Positions 52,279 to 61,385 of a DNA stretch of 61,751 bases are shown here, piece after piece. The position numbers were made by a program, and so were the translations under genes. The stretch is from Rhodospirillaceae bacterium. GTDB lineage: Bacteria; Pseudomonadota; Alphaproteobacteria; Rhodospirillales; Rhodospirillaceae. Under the pieces are notes generated by a model. It saw only the letters and a list, made by a program, of their open reading frames with translations. It did not search any database and had not been told where the DNA came from. Where the stretch lies: positions 1 to 61,751 of the forward strand of contig JADZAK010000017.1 of NCBI GenBank assembly GCA_020852595.1, in the 5' to 3' direction. Position 1 is the stretch's first letter, and the number at the start of each line of letters is the position of its first letter.

Positions 52279-54375
52279 TTAGGGTTTCGGTTGGGAGACG
52301 GCTTGCGACGCCGGCTCCTCGGCCGGTGGGCGCGCCCATTCACCCAGCTTGGACCGGAACGCGTCACGGACGCGCTGCGCGGTTTCCGGGCCGTCGATGA
52401 TGTAGGGCGTGATCAGGACGATCAGCTCGGTGCGGTCGATCGAATGCGAGCCGCTCTTGAACAGATTGCCCACCAGCGGAATGTCTTTGAGGTAAGGGAT
52501 GCCGGAATTTCCCTTGCTGAAATTCTCCTGGATCATGCCGCCCAGCAGCACGGTCTCGCCGTCATTGAGCGACAACGTGGTCTGAAGCGAGCGGTTGATG
52601 ATCAGCGGGCTCTGAACGCCGGACAAATCGTTCGCCTGCGCCGAGCTCACCTGCTGCGACACGGTCAGTTCCACGCGCCGGTTGGAATTGATGACCGGCT
52701 GGACGTTCAGGATAACCCCGGTATCGCGATACTGAATCGACTGCAGGATTGACGTATTGCCTTGCACCTGGCCGGACGCCGTTTCCTGAGCGGTGATGAT
52801 CGGCACCTGGGTGCCGACGCTGATCGCGGCGGCCTTGCCGCTGGACGTGACCAGGCGTGGGCTCGACAGCACCTGGAGGCGATTATTGCTGGCCAGTGCG
52901 TTGACCCGGGCCATGATCTGCGCGCGGCTGCGGATCAGGTTGAAGAACAATCCGCCGGTGTCGGATTTCACGACGGTCTGGTTTTGCCCGACCGTGCGTT
53001 CGCTGTCGTAGTCCATGATGATGCCGAGATTTTCGCTGTCGCGCAGGGTCACTTCGGCGATGGTGGCTTCGATCATGACCTCGAGCGGGGCGCGGTCCAT
53101 CTGCTGCACCAGGGTGCGGAACTGGGCGTACTCCTCCGCCGTGCCGACGAAGATGAGCGCATTGCGCTGCTCGTCCACCATGATTCGCTGGCGGCCGATG
53201 GAAGATGATGGGGACACCCCGGTCGACGCGGCGGCGGTCGGGGCCGCGGTGTTGACCGTCATCGGTACGCTTGCCCCGCCCAGGCCTTCGATCACGGCGG
53301 CGATATCTTTCGCCTGGGCGTTGTAAACTTGGTGGTAGAAGGCGCCCTGGCTGCTCACGGTTTGCGACGGCTGATCGAGTTCCGTCGCCCACTGAAGAAC
53401 GTGCTGCAGCCCCGCTTCGCTGGTCGAAAAAGCGATGATGACATTGAGCGCTTCGACAGGGATCAGTTTGATCGCCGCTTGCGAACCGCCGGCCGTGCCT
53501 ATGCTGTACCCTTCCGCCGTGAGGATTTCGGTCAATTGCTGGGCCAGCTTCTGTGAGCTCCAGAAGGCGGGTGAGATTTTTAGGCTCTGATTGCCCGACA
53601 TATAAGGTTGATCGAGCGTCTCGATGATCTCAACCGCCGAGCGGACGTCCTCGTCGCTTCCGAGCAGGACAAGCCCGTTTGCCGTCGGCAGGGCGATGGC
53701 CTGAATGCGGTCGCCCATGATGAGGTTCAACCAGATCGTCATGTTCCCTTGCGGAACGCTGTCGAGCGGGTGGAAGTAGAACAGGGGCCGGATATCGGAA
53801 GGAACCGAGCCCGCTGCGCGTGAGCGGATGATGCGCGGGATCGGCTTCTTGACGTTGGCGGCTTCGACGATACGGTAGACGTTGTTCGAATAGACGACGC
53901 TGATGCCGTAGTTGCTCAGTACTTCGCTCACGAGCGTAAAGAATTCATTTGGGCCGAGCGGCCCTGCGGTCCGCAGGGTGACCATCTGGTCGCGCTGCAT
54001 GACTGCGCTGTCGATTTCGAAGGTCACCTTCAAAAGCTCGCCGAAAACCGTGTTGACGAACGCGGGCAGTCGGATGCCTTCGAGGTTGATGCTGATGGGC
54101 TCGCCCGTCAGCCGGGGCGGTGTCGAGGACAAAATCGGTTCCGCGCGGCCACGGCCTTCCGGAACGCCGGGGCCGGCTACGGCGGTCAGCTTGTCGCGGC
54201 GCGTGATCGGGGCGGCGTTCGCCAGAGCGACGGACTCAGCGCGATCTGCGGCTTTCGGAATTCCCAGGGGCTCCGTGATCGGCGTGGCCTTCGGCGCGCA
54301 GCTTTGCAAGGCAAACGAGGCTGCCAGCACAAGGCAAAATTTCGCACGCACGATTCGCTTGAACGAGGCTTTCAT
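52279..54375 (-). CDS. gspD: Type II secretion secretin GspD (outer-membrane channel)
   Basis: A 698-residue secretin. The N-terminus is a lipoprotein signal with lipobox ALQSC (C26), so it may reach the outer membrane as a lipoprotein. N0-N3 domains (about 90-420) lead to the secretin core (about 440-670: SEVTLRDSENLGIIMDYD, VPIITAQETASG, LNVQPVINSNRRVELTVSQQVS, GSHSIDRTELIVLITPYII). Its ATG overlaps the preceding stop by one base (TAATG). It is the outer-membrane pore for folded substrates. Confidence 0.93.
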   Translation of the reverse strand: MKASFKRIVRAKFCLVLAASFALQSCAPKATPITEPLGIPKAADRAESVALANAAPITRRDKLTAVAGPGVPEGRGRAEPILSSTPPRLTGEPISINLEGIRLPAFVNTVFGELLKVTFEIDSAVMQRDQMVTLRTAGPLGPNEFFTLVSEVLSNYGISVVYSNNVYRIVEAANVKKPIPRIIRSRAAGSVPSDIRPLFYFHPLDSVPQGNMTIWLNLIMGDRIQAIALPTANGLVLLGSDEDVRSAVEIIETLDQPYMSGNQSLKISPAFWSSQKLAQQLTEILTAEGYSIGTAGGSQAAIKLIPVEALNVIIAFSTSEAGLQHVLQWATELDQPSQTVSSQGAFYHQVYNAQAKDIAAVIEGLGGASVPMTVNTAAPTAAASTGVSPSSSIGRQRIMVDEQRNALIFVGTAEEYAQFRTLVQQMDRAPLEVMIEATIAEVTLRDSENLGIIMDYDSERTVGQNQTVVKSDTGGLFFNLIRSRAQIMARVNALASNNRLQVLSSPRLVTSSGKAAAISVGTQVPIITAQETASGQVQGNTSILQSIQYRDTGVILNVQPVINSNRRVELTVSQQVSSAQANDLSGVQSPLIINRSLQTTLSLNDGETVLLGGMIQENFSKGNSGIPYLKDIPLVGNLFKSGSHSIDRTELIVLITPYIIDGPETAQRVRDAFRSKLGEWARPPAEEPASQAVSQPKP

Positions 54376-54905
54376 TATTTCTTCCCACTTCCGGCCGCGA
54401 GGTTATCCGTCTTGGCGGCGCCGAACAGCTTGAGCACGCGCTCTTCGCCATTCTCATCATAAATTAGTTCGCTGGTGTCTATCTTTTTGATCACCGCGCC
54501 GTTCGGCAGCGGCTCGCCGCTGGCGATCCGTCGCACCCGTTTGCCCTGATCGACTTCAATGACCGCGATCCTGGCTTTTCCGTCCTGGACCGTGCCGATA
54601 AAGCGCCACGGCGGACCTTCCGGCTTCTTCTCGGCGACTTTTGCCTTTGACGGGTCGACGGTCCAGAGCTCGGCCCGGGCAAGGCTGTCCCGCTGCAGGC
54701 CCGCTTTGAAGGGCACCCACTGCGGAAACGGCCAGCGGTCCGCCGTGTCGACGGCCGGCGGGCTGCTCGAAACCCTGAATCCCGCGACCATGAGGCCCAG
54801 TAAAACGGCGATGCCAAGCGCGCTGAAATGCAGCCTGTAAGGCCGAAGCGCCTCAAGTCTTTGTAAGATCTCTCTCAACAGGCGATCCAAGACAGGGCTC
54901 CTCAA
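54375..54905 (-). CDS. GspC/PilP-like inner-membrane protein of the type II system
   Basis: A 176-residue protein with one transmembrane helix (about 28-46) and a periplasmic domain PPWRFIGTVQDGKARIAVIEVDQGKRVRRIASGEPLPNGAVIKKIDTSELIYDENGEERVLKLF, the beta-rich homology region of GspC and PilP that docks on the secretin N0 domain. It lies directly before gspD in translation-coupled order. A PDZ domain, present in long GspC proteins, is missing. Confidence 0.78.
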   Translation of the reverse strand: MRSPVLDRLLREILQRLEALRPYRLHFSALGIAVLLGLMVAGFRVSSSPPAVDTADRWPFPQWVPFKAGLQRDSLARAELWTVDPSKAKVAEKKPEGPPWRFIGTVQDGKARIAVIEVDQGKRVRRIASGEPLPNGAVIKKIDTSELIYDENGEERVLKLFGAAKTDNLAAGSGKK

Positions 54906-55540
54906 TTCCGTTCGGTTGAACGGTAGAAGGCGGATACGTCCATTTCGATACGCGCATTCCGCCCCGCGCGCACGATCATACGGTCCACCACGACGGCTTT
55001 GTCGGCCTCGGCGATGTCCGCCAGGAATTGCGCCAGACCGGAACCGTCGAAGGGAAGGATCAGTTTGGCGGTCATGCGCTGAACGGTTGAAAGCGGCGAC
55101 GCCTCGCCCGACGCTGTCTGGCGAACCAGCGGGATGCGCCGGACCTGGATCGGCGCCACCGGCTCAAGTTTGTGCGGACCCATGCGGTCGCGCAGCCATC
55201 GCTCGAAGCTCGCATCCGCGAGACCCGGCGTCTGTGCGACCCATAGCCGTTCTTCCAGCAGGGACTTCAGCACCTGGCTCTGCTGCTTTCTTTCGTCCCA
55301 ACCGCCGGATTTGATCTGCGTTTCAAGGCGCGCTTTCTCGACCTGAGCGCGCTGATAGCCGCGTTCCAGGCCCGAAACCATTTGATGCAGGGCGATGAGG
55401 GCGGCGAGGACCAAAATGCCCGCGACCGCCGAGATCAGCATTTTGAGGCGATCGGTCAGGACGATCGGGCCGAACTTGCTGTGGGCTTCCGCCTGTAGGC
55501 GCTCCAGCAGCTTGTGAAGAGTGGGAAATGAATTCTTCAT
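54902..55540 (-). CDS. gspM: GspM-like inner-membrane protein
   Basis: A protein of 212 residues from ATG 55540 (216 if ATG 55552 is used) with one transmembrane helix (about 32-54: MLISAVAGILVLAALIALHQMV), a coiled coil (QRAQVEKARLETQIK...) and a ferredoxin-like periplasmic domain (LSTVQRMTAKLILPFDGSGLAQFLADIAEADKAVVVDRMIVR), as in GspM/PilO. ATG 55540 gives the ATGA overlap with gspL seen at other joints of this operon. Confidence 0.8.
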   Translation of the reverse strand: MKNSFPTLHKLLERLQAEAHSKFGPIVLTDRLKMLISAVAGILVLAALIALHQMVSGLERGYQRAQVEKARLETQIKSGGWDERKQQSQVLKSLLEERLWVAQTPGLADASFERWLRDRMGPHKLEPVAPIQVRRIPLVRQTASGEASPLSTVQRMTAKLILPFDGSGLAQFLADIAEADKAVVVDRMIVRAGRNARIEMDVSAFYRSTERN

Positions 55541-56655
55541 GACGTCGGCCATTGCTTGGGGTCGACTTGCATACTCAGCCGCAGCTCGCGTTGCTGGTTT
55601 CCGACCGTGCCCGACACGTTGGAGAAATGCTCGTCCTTCTCAAACATCTCGATGAAGAAGGGCGCTTCCAACGGACGATCGGCCTGGATGACGAGTTGCA
55701 GGGTGCCGGCGTCGAAATTCCATTCGTCGATCTTGACCTTGCTGTCGCTCAGCAGGGCGCTCGCCACATTCATCGTCTCGAACTGAGACGGTATGTTCTC
55801 GAGCCCGAGATAAGTTTCGATGTTCTCGAGGTTGGTGAAGGCGGCGGCGCGGTCGGCGCGGATACTCTGGTTGGCGGCCGTCAGCTCGGCGATCGACGAT
55901 TCCACCCGCATCGTACCGACCAGAAGCACAGCGGCCTGTGCCAGATAGTAAAGGAACGGAGCGGCGACGACGGCTGCGGCAATAGCCGCCGCGCGTTCAT
56001 TTTGAAGCAGGCTGAAAAGATCCGTCACCGGCGCGCTGGAGACGGTCCACGGCAGCTCGAGCAATTCGCTTTCCGTGACGGCCGGACTCCCAAGCGGCGC
56101 CTGGGTCAAGTCGACGCCGGCGGAGCGCAGAAAGATGGCCCAATCGCGGGGTGCGGGCGCTTGCGGCCACCAGCGCGTCGCGGCGAGCAGGCCCCCTTTC
56201 CAGACCTGTCCCTCAACCCCATCGGACATCTGGGCGAGGCGAATGCCGTCTTCCATGGGGGCGCGGAAGAAGGTCTCGGGCCACACCGTGCAGCGCTGCG
56301 CGCTTTCGCCCGCCTCGGCGATGGCAGCGGCGACCATGTCGGCGTCCCAGGCATACACGCAGGCACGGTTGCCAACCCACTGGGCGGCAAACTGGGGCGC
56401 GGGAAACGGGGCCCACTTGCGGACCATGAGCGCGAGCGCCGACTTGCGTTTGGACTCCGGCAGGCCCTCGCCGAGCTCGAAAACATGCTGGCGAACGAAG
56501 CGCCGGCCGACGATCCAATTCGTGCGTCTATCGGATCCCGATAGCCGTGAGATGCCCGTCGCTGCTTGAAGTAAGCGTTTCGGGGGTTGGGAAAGTGAGC
56601 TGCGGATCGAGCCCGTCAAGCGTTCCGCTTTGCTGCGAAGGGATTCGGAAAGCAT
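55537..56655 (-). CDS. gspL: GspL-like inner-membrane protein
   Basis: A 372-residue protein with a cytoplasmic part (about 40-220, degenerate actin-like GspL/PilM fold), a transmembrane helix (about 224-246) and a periplasmic ferredoxin-like part (VKIDEWNFDAGTLQLVIQADRPLEAPFFIEMFEKD). GspL links the ATPase GspE to GspM. The chosen ATG at 56655 lies 128 bp inside the gspK 3-prime end; no later start keeps the fold. AGGTGG lies 3 nt from the ATG. Confidence 0.78.
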   Translation of the reverse strand: MLSESLRSKAERLTGSIRSSLSQPPKRLLQAATGISRLSGSDRRTNWIVGRRFVRQHVFELGEGLPESKRKSALALMVRKWAPFPAPQFAAQWVGNRACVYAWDADMVAAAIAEAGESAQRCTVWPETFFRAPMEDGIRLAQMSDGVEGQVWKGGLLAATRWWPQAPAPRDWAIFLRSAGVDLTQAPLGSPAVTESELLELPWTVSSAPVTDLFSLLQNERAAAIAAAVVAAPFLYYLAQAAVLLVGTMRVESSIAELTAANQSIRADRAAAFTNLENIETYLGLENIPSQFETMNVASALLSDSKVKIDEWNFDAGTLQLVIQADRPLEAPFFIEMFEKDEHFSNVSGTVGNQQRELRLSMQVDPKQWPTS

Positions 56656-57676
56656 AGTCCACCTGCCAAGGCTGGTTTTGTCCACGAGGAACAAGGGTGA
56701 GTGAGACGCGCGTACGTTCGGCCGTCGTGCGATTGACGAAATCTATCACCATGCAATTGCCGGGTGACGTGCCGAAAAAGAAGGCTTCGTTCGGAACCGA
56801 GATGTTTGCCAGTTCCAGAAACTCGCGCGCATGACGAAAACTGCTGGCCTGACGCCGCTCGACGATGAATTTCGCGGCCTCTTCCGTAAGGCCGGGTGTA
56901 TGCACGATCAACGACGCTTCGGGGGCCGTATTCGGATTGAAGCCGGCGGTCGTGCATGTCGAGAAGATCGGAGTCTTCAGATCGTCTTCCCAGATCCGCG
57001 GGACCTGGTCCCATCCGATGACGTTCTGCGCTTCCATCGGCGTGGTGAGGCGCGCGTTCGTGGGGGGCAGGCGCCGGAGCTGGTCGTAGTCGGGCTTCTC
57101 GGCGCCGGCCAGACGGGTGAACTCGTCCTCGTCCACCCAGTCCTGCAGCGTGTCGGGGAGCTGGCTGCGCAATGTCTCGGGCGTATCGTAGAGCGCAAGC
57201 AGGCGCCGCAGCAGCGGAGGTTGAATCCGGTTCAAGTTGATCAGACCGCGTCCGTCCTGAATCTGGATGATGTAGTCCGGGTTGTTTTCCATGACGTAGG
57301 GCCGGCGGTCGAACGCGATGACCCGCGAGGTCTCCTGCATCGCATTGGACATCGCGATGAAGGTGTCGTTCGGGACGTTCTTCTTATCCCCGCCGGCCGG
57401 CTGGTCCACGGCGGTGCCGACCTCAAGCCCCCGGTAGGTCATGGGCCGCGTCGCCAATGCGAAAATGAGCTCGCTCTTTGCATTCGAGAGGGCGATTTCG
57501 TCATCAACCCGATTGCGCAACGTCCGGGCGTTCTCGGTGGCGACGCCGATCCATGTGCTGATCGCGGCGATGCCCAGGCCGAAAAGCGCAATGATCCACA
57601 GCGTCAAGGCCAGGATGAAGCCTTTCGCGTGCGCGCGCTTGGGGGCGCTGGGCAGCCGTGTGAACGAGAGAAGCAC
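56528..57676 (-). CDS. gspK: Minor pseudopilin GspK
   Basis: A 382-residue pseudopilin starting GTG at 57676. The prepilin site is KG-FILALTLWIIALFGLG (cleavage after G19); it lacks Glu at +5, as GspK proteins do. A large globular domain follows (about 60-350: GLINLNRIQPPLLRRLLALYD, PDTLQDWVDEDEF, GFNPNTAPEASLIVHTPGL). It caps the pseudopilus tip with GspI and GspJ. The 196-bp gap before it may hold an internal promoter. Confidence 0.88.
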   Translation of the reverse strand: MLLSFTRLPSAPKRAHAKGFILALTLWIIALFGLGIAAISTWIGVATENARTLRNRVDDEIALSNAKSELIFALATRPMTYRGLEVGTAVDQPAGGDKKNVPNDTFIAMSNAMQETSRVIAFDRRPYVMENNPDYIIQIQDGRGLINLNRIQPPLLRRLLALYDTPETLRSQLPDTLQDWVDEDEFTRLAGAEKPDYDQLRRLPPTNARLTTPMEAQNVIGWDQVPRIWEDDLKTPIFSTCTTAGFNPNTAPEASLIVHTPGLTEEAAKFIVERRQASSFRHAREFLELANISVPNEAFFFGTSPGNCMVIDFVNRTTAERTRVSLTLVPRGQNQPWQVDYAFRIPSQQSGTLDGLDPQLTFPTPETLTSSSDGHLTAIGIR

Positions 57677-57872
57677 TTCTTGGAACCTTCATCCGGACCT
57701 GCGACGTGCGGCGCGGCGCACATATCGACAGGCCCAAAGCGAGCGGCTTATGGCACGGCGCAGATACTATCGGCGCGCGGTCCAAGAGGGAGTTAAATCA
57801 TTGTCAGGCCGAAGCCTTCAAATCTTTGTAATTGCTTAATAAGTTTGCCCTTTGGGTCCGCGGCTGCGGCGC

Positions 57873-58493
57873 TCAGGGCGTCGGCGTCTCGGGCCCGAAA
57901 GGGGTGTCGCGGAAGCGCAAGGCCCGGCGGTGGGTTCCGGCGACGCTGGCGATCATGTTCGTGGGGAAGCCGCTGCCTTTCTCCAGGCGGATCAACCAGG
58001 GGGTCTGCGGCGCGTCGCGCGAGTCTTTCGGCGGCCAGGCCGCAAGCCAGTCGCCCGTCAGATCCTTGTACGCGAAGCTGCCCTTGTTTCCCGCCCATCC
58101 CCCGACGACCAGGGGCTCCGTGTTCTCCTCCTGATAGATGAGGGAAGTGCGGTCCGTTCTGGCGTCGTGGGAGATTGTCAGCGTAAAGGGAACGGGGGTG
58201 CCGGTTCTCGCCTGCAGGGGGCGAACCGTGATGCCGCGCAGGCGCTCGGCTTCGCCGGCAAAGATATGAGGCCGCTCCGGGTAATCCGGGACGATGCCGC
58301 GCAGAGGCTCCAGAAACAGGCTTTGCTCCAGGACCGCCTCATTGACGGCGACCAGCTTGTCCTGCACGGCGGTGCGTGTCCCCAGCAGCAGGCCGAATCC
58401 CTGAACCAGCACCACGGCGACCATCGCCGTGATCATCAGAACGACCAGGGCCTCCAGCAGCGTGAAGCCGCGCTGTGCGTGAAGTTCGGACAT
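57873..58493 (-). CDS. gspJ: Minor pseudopilin GspJ
   Basis: A 206-residue pseudopilin with prepilin motif QRG-FTLLEALVVLMI (cleavage after G9, Glu +5) and the globular domain of GspJ (YPERPHIFAGEAERLRGITVRPL, RTSLIYQEENTEP). It starts 3 bp after gspI and is followed by a 196-bp gap. Confidence 0.88.
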   Translation of the reverse strand: MSELHAQRGFTLLEALVVLMITAMVAVVLVQGFGLLLGTRTAVQDKLVAVNEAVLEQSLFLEPLRGIVPDYPERPHIFAGEAERLRGITVRPLQARTGTPVPFTLTISHDARTDRTSLIYQEENTEPLVVGGWAGNKGSFAYKDLTGDWLAAWPPKDSRDAPQTPWLIRLEKGSGFPTNMIASVAGTHRRALRFRDTPFGPETPTP

Positions 58494-58496
58494 GTG

Positions 58497-58940
58497 TCAG
58501 GGCGCCAAGCCAAAGGGGTCGCTGCCGCCGGCCCGCATGTTCTGGTAGCCGACCTTTCGCATCTGGAAGCCGAACCACGGCGCTTGGCCGCGCGTTACCG
58601 AGACGGTCACGCCGTAAAAGCCGACGCGGAAGCCGGGAAGCAGCGTACCCACAATAGCCCCGTCGTTCGGCGGCACGATGGTCTCGCTTTTCCAGGAAAC
58701 GCTGATCTCTTCGTCCAGCGGTAAGGTGCCCTCCGGCTCGGCCATGGGGTTGATCGGGTCCATCAACGCCAGAACGGACTGACTGACGATGCTGCGCTCA
58801 TTGGCGTCCGCCGCGCGCATCAACTGGTCGGAGGACTGCGCGATGAACGTGATAAGCGGGATCAACGCCGCGGCCATCACGGTAAGCGCGACAATCGCTT
58901 CGAGAAGTGTGAAACCCGCCGAGGCCGGGAGCCGCCGCAT
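58497..58940 (-). CDS. gspI: Minor pseudopilin GspI
   Basis: A 147-residue pseudopilin with prepilin motif SAG-FTLLEAIVALTVMAAALIPL (cleavage after G9, Glu +5) and a short C-terminal domain (ISVSWKSETIVPP, GFYGVTVSVTRG). The size suits GspI. It follows gspH by 3 bp. Confidence 0.85.
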   Translation of the reverse strand: MRRLPASAGFTLLEAIVALTVMAAALIPLITFIAQSSDQLMRAADANERSIVSQSVLALMDPINPMAEPEGTLPLDEEISVSWKSETIVPPNDGAIVGTLLPGFRVGFYGVTVSVTRGQAPWFGFQMRKVGYQNMRAGGSDPFGLAP

Positions 58941-58943
58941 GTG

Positions 58944-59468
58944 TCACTCCACAAGCTGGGCGCGGCACAGCGGCGCCTTCAGGTCGTAGGTGTACTGAAG
59001 CCCACCGATATACAGATCCACGCGTCCGCCGCTGCAGTAGCCCGTGCCTCGGTAATAAATCGGGTCGGCGACCTCTATGCGCCAACCCGCCGGCAGGGGA
59101 AACGGGACGAATGCCGCGTTGACCGGCGGAAGGTGTTCGCGCGCGTTCTGCAGCAGCGACGTGGTGCGCAAGGATGGATCCAGCGTATCGCCAAGGCTCC
59201 CCCGCACCCTCTGGCGGGTATCGCGTCCGGCGTCGGTATAAGTGCCGAGCAAGATCTGATCGGCGTTACCGCGAAGGGCCGCGTAGGGCAGGCCGTTCAG
59301 GGTCTGCTCGAACTGGTCGCGCTCGGTTGCGAAGGTGAAGCTGGCGGCCATCGTGCTCAGCCGCGGAAACGCGAGCGCGGCCGTCATGCTGACGATCACG
59401 AGGACCACAACGACTTCAAGCAGCGTGAAGCCGCGTGTTCGACTCGACGTATCCCTGGGCTGTCCCAT
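58944..59468 (-). CDS. gspH: Minor pseudopilin GspH
   Basis: A 174-residue pseudopilin from ATG 59468 (a start at 59534 would overlap gspG). Prepilin motif TRG-FTLLEVVVVLVIVSMTAALAFP (cleavage after G13, Glu +5) and a beta-rich domain ending GGRVDLYIGGLQYTYDLKAPLCRAQLVE, with a likely Cys pair. It lies 19 bp after gspG. Confidence 0.87.
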   Translation of the reverse strand: MGQPRDTSSRTRGFTLLEVVVVLVIVSMTAALAFPRLSTMAASFTFATERDQFEQTLNGLPYAALRGNADQILLGTYTDAGRDTRQRVRGSLGDTLDPSLRTTSLLQNAREHLPPVNAAFVPFPLPAGWRIEVADPIYYRGTGYCSGGRVDLYIGGLQYTYDLKAPLCRAQLVE

Positions 59469-59487
59469 GGATCCGCGCACGGGCGTC

Positions 59488-59973
59488 TTAGCGCGTCGCG
59501 CTGTCAGCCGCGGTTTTCGGCAGAAGTCCGACATCGGCGTTGATATCCTCGCCTCCGGCCTTACCGTCTGCGCCGAGGCTGTAGAGAGCCACGCTGTTCG
59601 CGGTTAGCGGCTCATACTGGTACGCGCTGCCCCACGGATCGGCGGGCAGTTCTTCGGAAAGATACGGCCCGCGCCATTTGCGCGCCGCGCGCTCGTCGGA
59701 CGGCGGCGCCGTCAGCATCGCCAGGCCTTCTTCCTTGGTCGGATAGCGGCCGATGTCCAGGCGCATGGTGTCCAGTGCGCTCTTCAGCATACGGCTCTGG
59801 GTTTCGGCGGCCGTTTGCCGCGAGATGTCGACGCGGCCCATGAGCTGCGGCCCGATCAGGCCCGCCAGCAGGCCGATGATGAGCAGCACCACCAGCATTT
59901 CCAGAAGGGTGAAACCCTTCTCGCCCGCGGCCGCGGCCCGGCGGATGTTCTTAAGGGAAAAGACGTTTCGCAT
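59488..59973 (-). CDS. gspG: Major pseudopilin GspG
   Basis: A 161-residue pseudopilin with motif EKG-FTLLEMLVVLLIIGLLAGLIGPQLMGRVD (cleavage after G20, Glu +5) and the calcium-binding GspG end: GRYPTKEEGLAML, WRGPYLSEELPADPWGSAYQY, LYSLGADGKAGGEDINADVG. It forms the shaft of the pseudopilus. It begins 1 bp after gspF. Confidence 0.95.
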   Translation of the reverse strand: MRNVFSLKNIRRAAAAGEKGFTLLEMLVVLLIIGLLAGLIGPQLMGRVDISRQTAAETQSRMLKSALDTMRLDIGRYPTKEEGLAMLTAPPSDERAARKWRGPYLSEELPADPWGSAYQYEPLTANSVALYSLGADGKAGGEDINADVGLLPKTAADSATR

Positions 59974-59974
59974 A

Positions 59975-61189
59975 CTACAGGGCCACCTGATTGATGGAGG
60001 TGATAGCTAACATAATGGCTGCGACGATGCCACCGACCACGATCCCGATCAGCAGGATGGCCGCGGGCTCGAGGATCAGCAGGAACTGTTTCATGCGCTG
60101 ACGCGCCGTATCTTCATAAAGCGACGCCAGCGATTTTAGCATGGTCGGAAGTTCGCCGGACTCTTCGCCGACTTGAATAAGGCTGAGGGCCGTATCCGAG
60201 AATGCGTGCTGGCTCGCGATCGCCGAGGAAAGCGATTGTCCGCCGCGCACCAGCTTCACGGCTTGGTCCAAGCGATCGCGAAGCCCGGACAGCCTGATCC
60301 CGTCACGGGCCAACTGCAGGCCTTTGATCAGATCGACGCCGTTGGAGAGCATCGTGCCCAGCATGGAGGCCCAGCGCGCGACCTCGGCTTCCTTGAGCCA
60401 TATGCCGACCAGCGGCAGGCCCGCCATGAATTCGCGCATTTGCGCCATGCGCTTCGGATTCTTGACGCTGGAGACCACCCACCAGACGGCGCCGCTCACG
60501 ACGAGCAATAACAACAGCTTGTTGTTGTTCAGGAACATGCCGGTGTTGATCACCACGGCCGAAATCCACGGCAGCGGCTCTTTCGCATTGGCCACCATGG
60601 TCGAGAAACGCGGGACGACGACGATGAAGATGAACAATACGGCCGTGATCCCGGCGGTAATGAGAATCGCGGGGTATGTGAGCGCGTTGCGGATGTCCTG
60701 GCGGATCTGACGCTCGTAGGCCATTTGCGCCGCCCCATCATCCAGGGCCTGGCCGAGATGGCCGATGGCTTCACCGGAGGCGGCAAGCTGATAGACGTAG
60801 GCCGGCATCGACGGCAACGCCGCGGTGAGGGCGTTCGTGAACGTCTCGCCGGACCGCAACCGCTTCTCGATGCCGCCGAACGCCTCGGTCAGGACCGGGT
60901 GCGAAGCCTGGTTCTTGAGCGCGCCGATTCCCTGAATCAGGGGAACGCCGGCTTTCAGAAGAAGCGCGAGCTGCTTGAGCGCCAGGATCCGGTCCTGGGC
61001 GGTGAGCCCGCGCTGAATATTGAACAGGCCCGTTTTGGCGGTCTGCTGCCGGGCTGCGACAAGGCTGACAAGCGTAAGGCCGCGGCCCTCAAGGGTGCGC
61101 TGCGCCTCCCGCTCGTGATTCGCTTCCAGCTTGCCGGTCAGAACCCGGCCGGCCGTATCGAAGGCTTCGTATTGAAAAGATTGAAGCAT
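59975..61189 (-). CDS. gspF: Type II secretion inner-membrane platform protein GspF
   Basis: A 404-residue polytopic protein with duplicated GspF domains: an N-terminal domain (FQYEAFDTAGRVLTGKLEANHEREAQRTLEGRGLTLV), then two cytoplasmic helical bundles, each with a membrane segment (DIRNALTYPAILITAGITAVLFIFIVVVPRFSTM; near the end ILLIGIVVGGIVAAIMLAITSINQ). It is the platform on which GspE and the pseudopilus assemble. A GTG at 61204 is an alternative start. gspE, normally just upstream, is not here. Confidence 0.93.
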   Translation of the reverse strand: MLQSFQYEAFDTAGRVLTGKLEANHEREAQRTLEGRGLTLVSLVAARQQTAKTGLFNIQRGLTAQDRILALKQLALLLKAGVPLIQGIGALKNQASHPVLTEAFGGIEKRLRSGETFTNALTAALPSMPAYVYQLAASGEAIGHLGQALDDGAAQMAYERQIRQDIRNALTYPAILITAGITAVLFIFIVVVPRFSTMVANAKEPLPWISAVVINTGMFLNNNKLLLLLVVSGAVWWVVSSVKNPKRMAQMREFMAGLPLVGIWLKEAEVARWASMLGTMLSNGVDLIKGLQLARDGIRLSGLRDRLDQAVKLVRGGQSLSSAIASQHAFSDTALSLIQVGEESGELPTMLKSLASLYEDTARQRMKQFLLILEPAAILLIGIVVGGIVAAIMLAITSINQVAL

Positions 61190-61326
61190 GCCCTGCTGTG
61201 CCACTGGTCTTGGCGTCGGGGAAACATACTCCGAACCCTCCCGGCCAACGGCTTACATGAATGTCAGTTTGGGACCCGTATCACTCGCCCGGAGCGGGCG
61301 ATAAGTCCTTCATGGGCAAAGAAAAA

Positions 61327-61350
61327 GGGAGGGTGATTGCTCACCCTCCC
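61327..61350 (-). terminator. Strong intrinsic terminator after the right-edge gene
   Basis: A perfect 10-bp stem, GGGAGGGTGA (61327-61336) and TCACCCTCCC (61341-61350), loop TTGC. On the minus strand it is followed by TTTTT-CTTT (61326 downward). It lies about 36 bp past the stop at 61386 and separates that gene from the gsp operon. Confidence 0.85.
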
Positions 61351-61385
61351 TCATCCTCAAGTCGGCGAACCGACTTAAATCAAGA

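Noticed and set aside
57677-57872. An extra gene between gspJ and gspK
   Set aside because: The 196-bp gap has no frame with a start, a ribosome site and protein-like composition; it shows only an AT-rich stretch and a small AGGC-TTCG-GCCT hairpin on the minus strand, so a leader or promoter is likelier.
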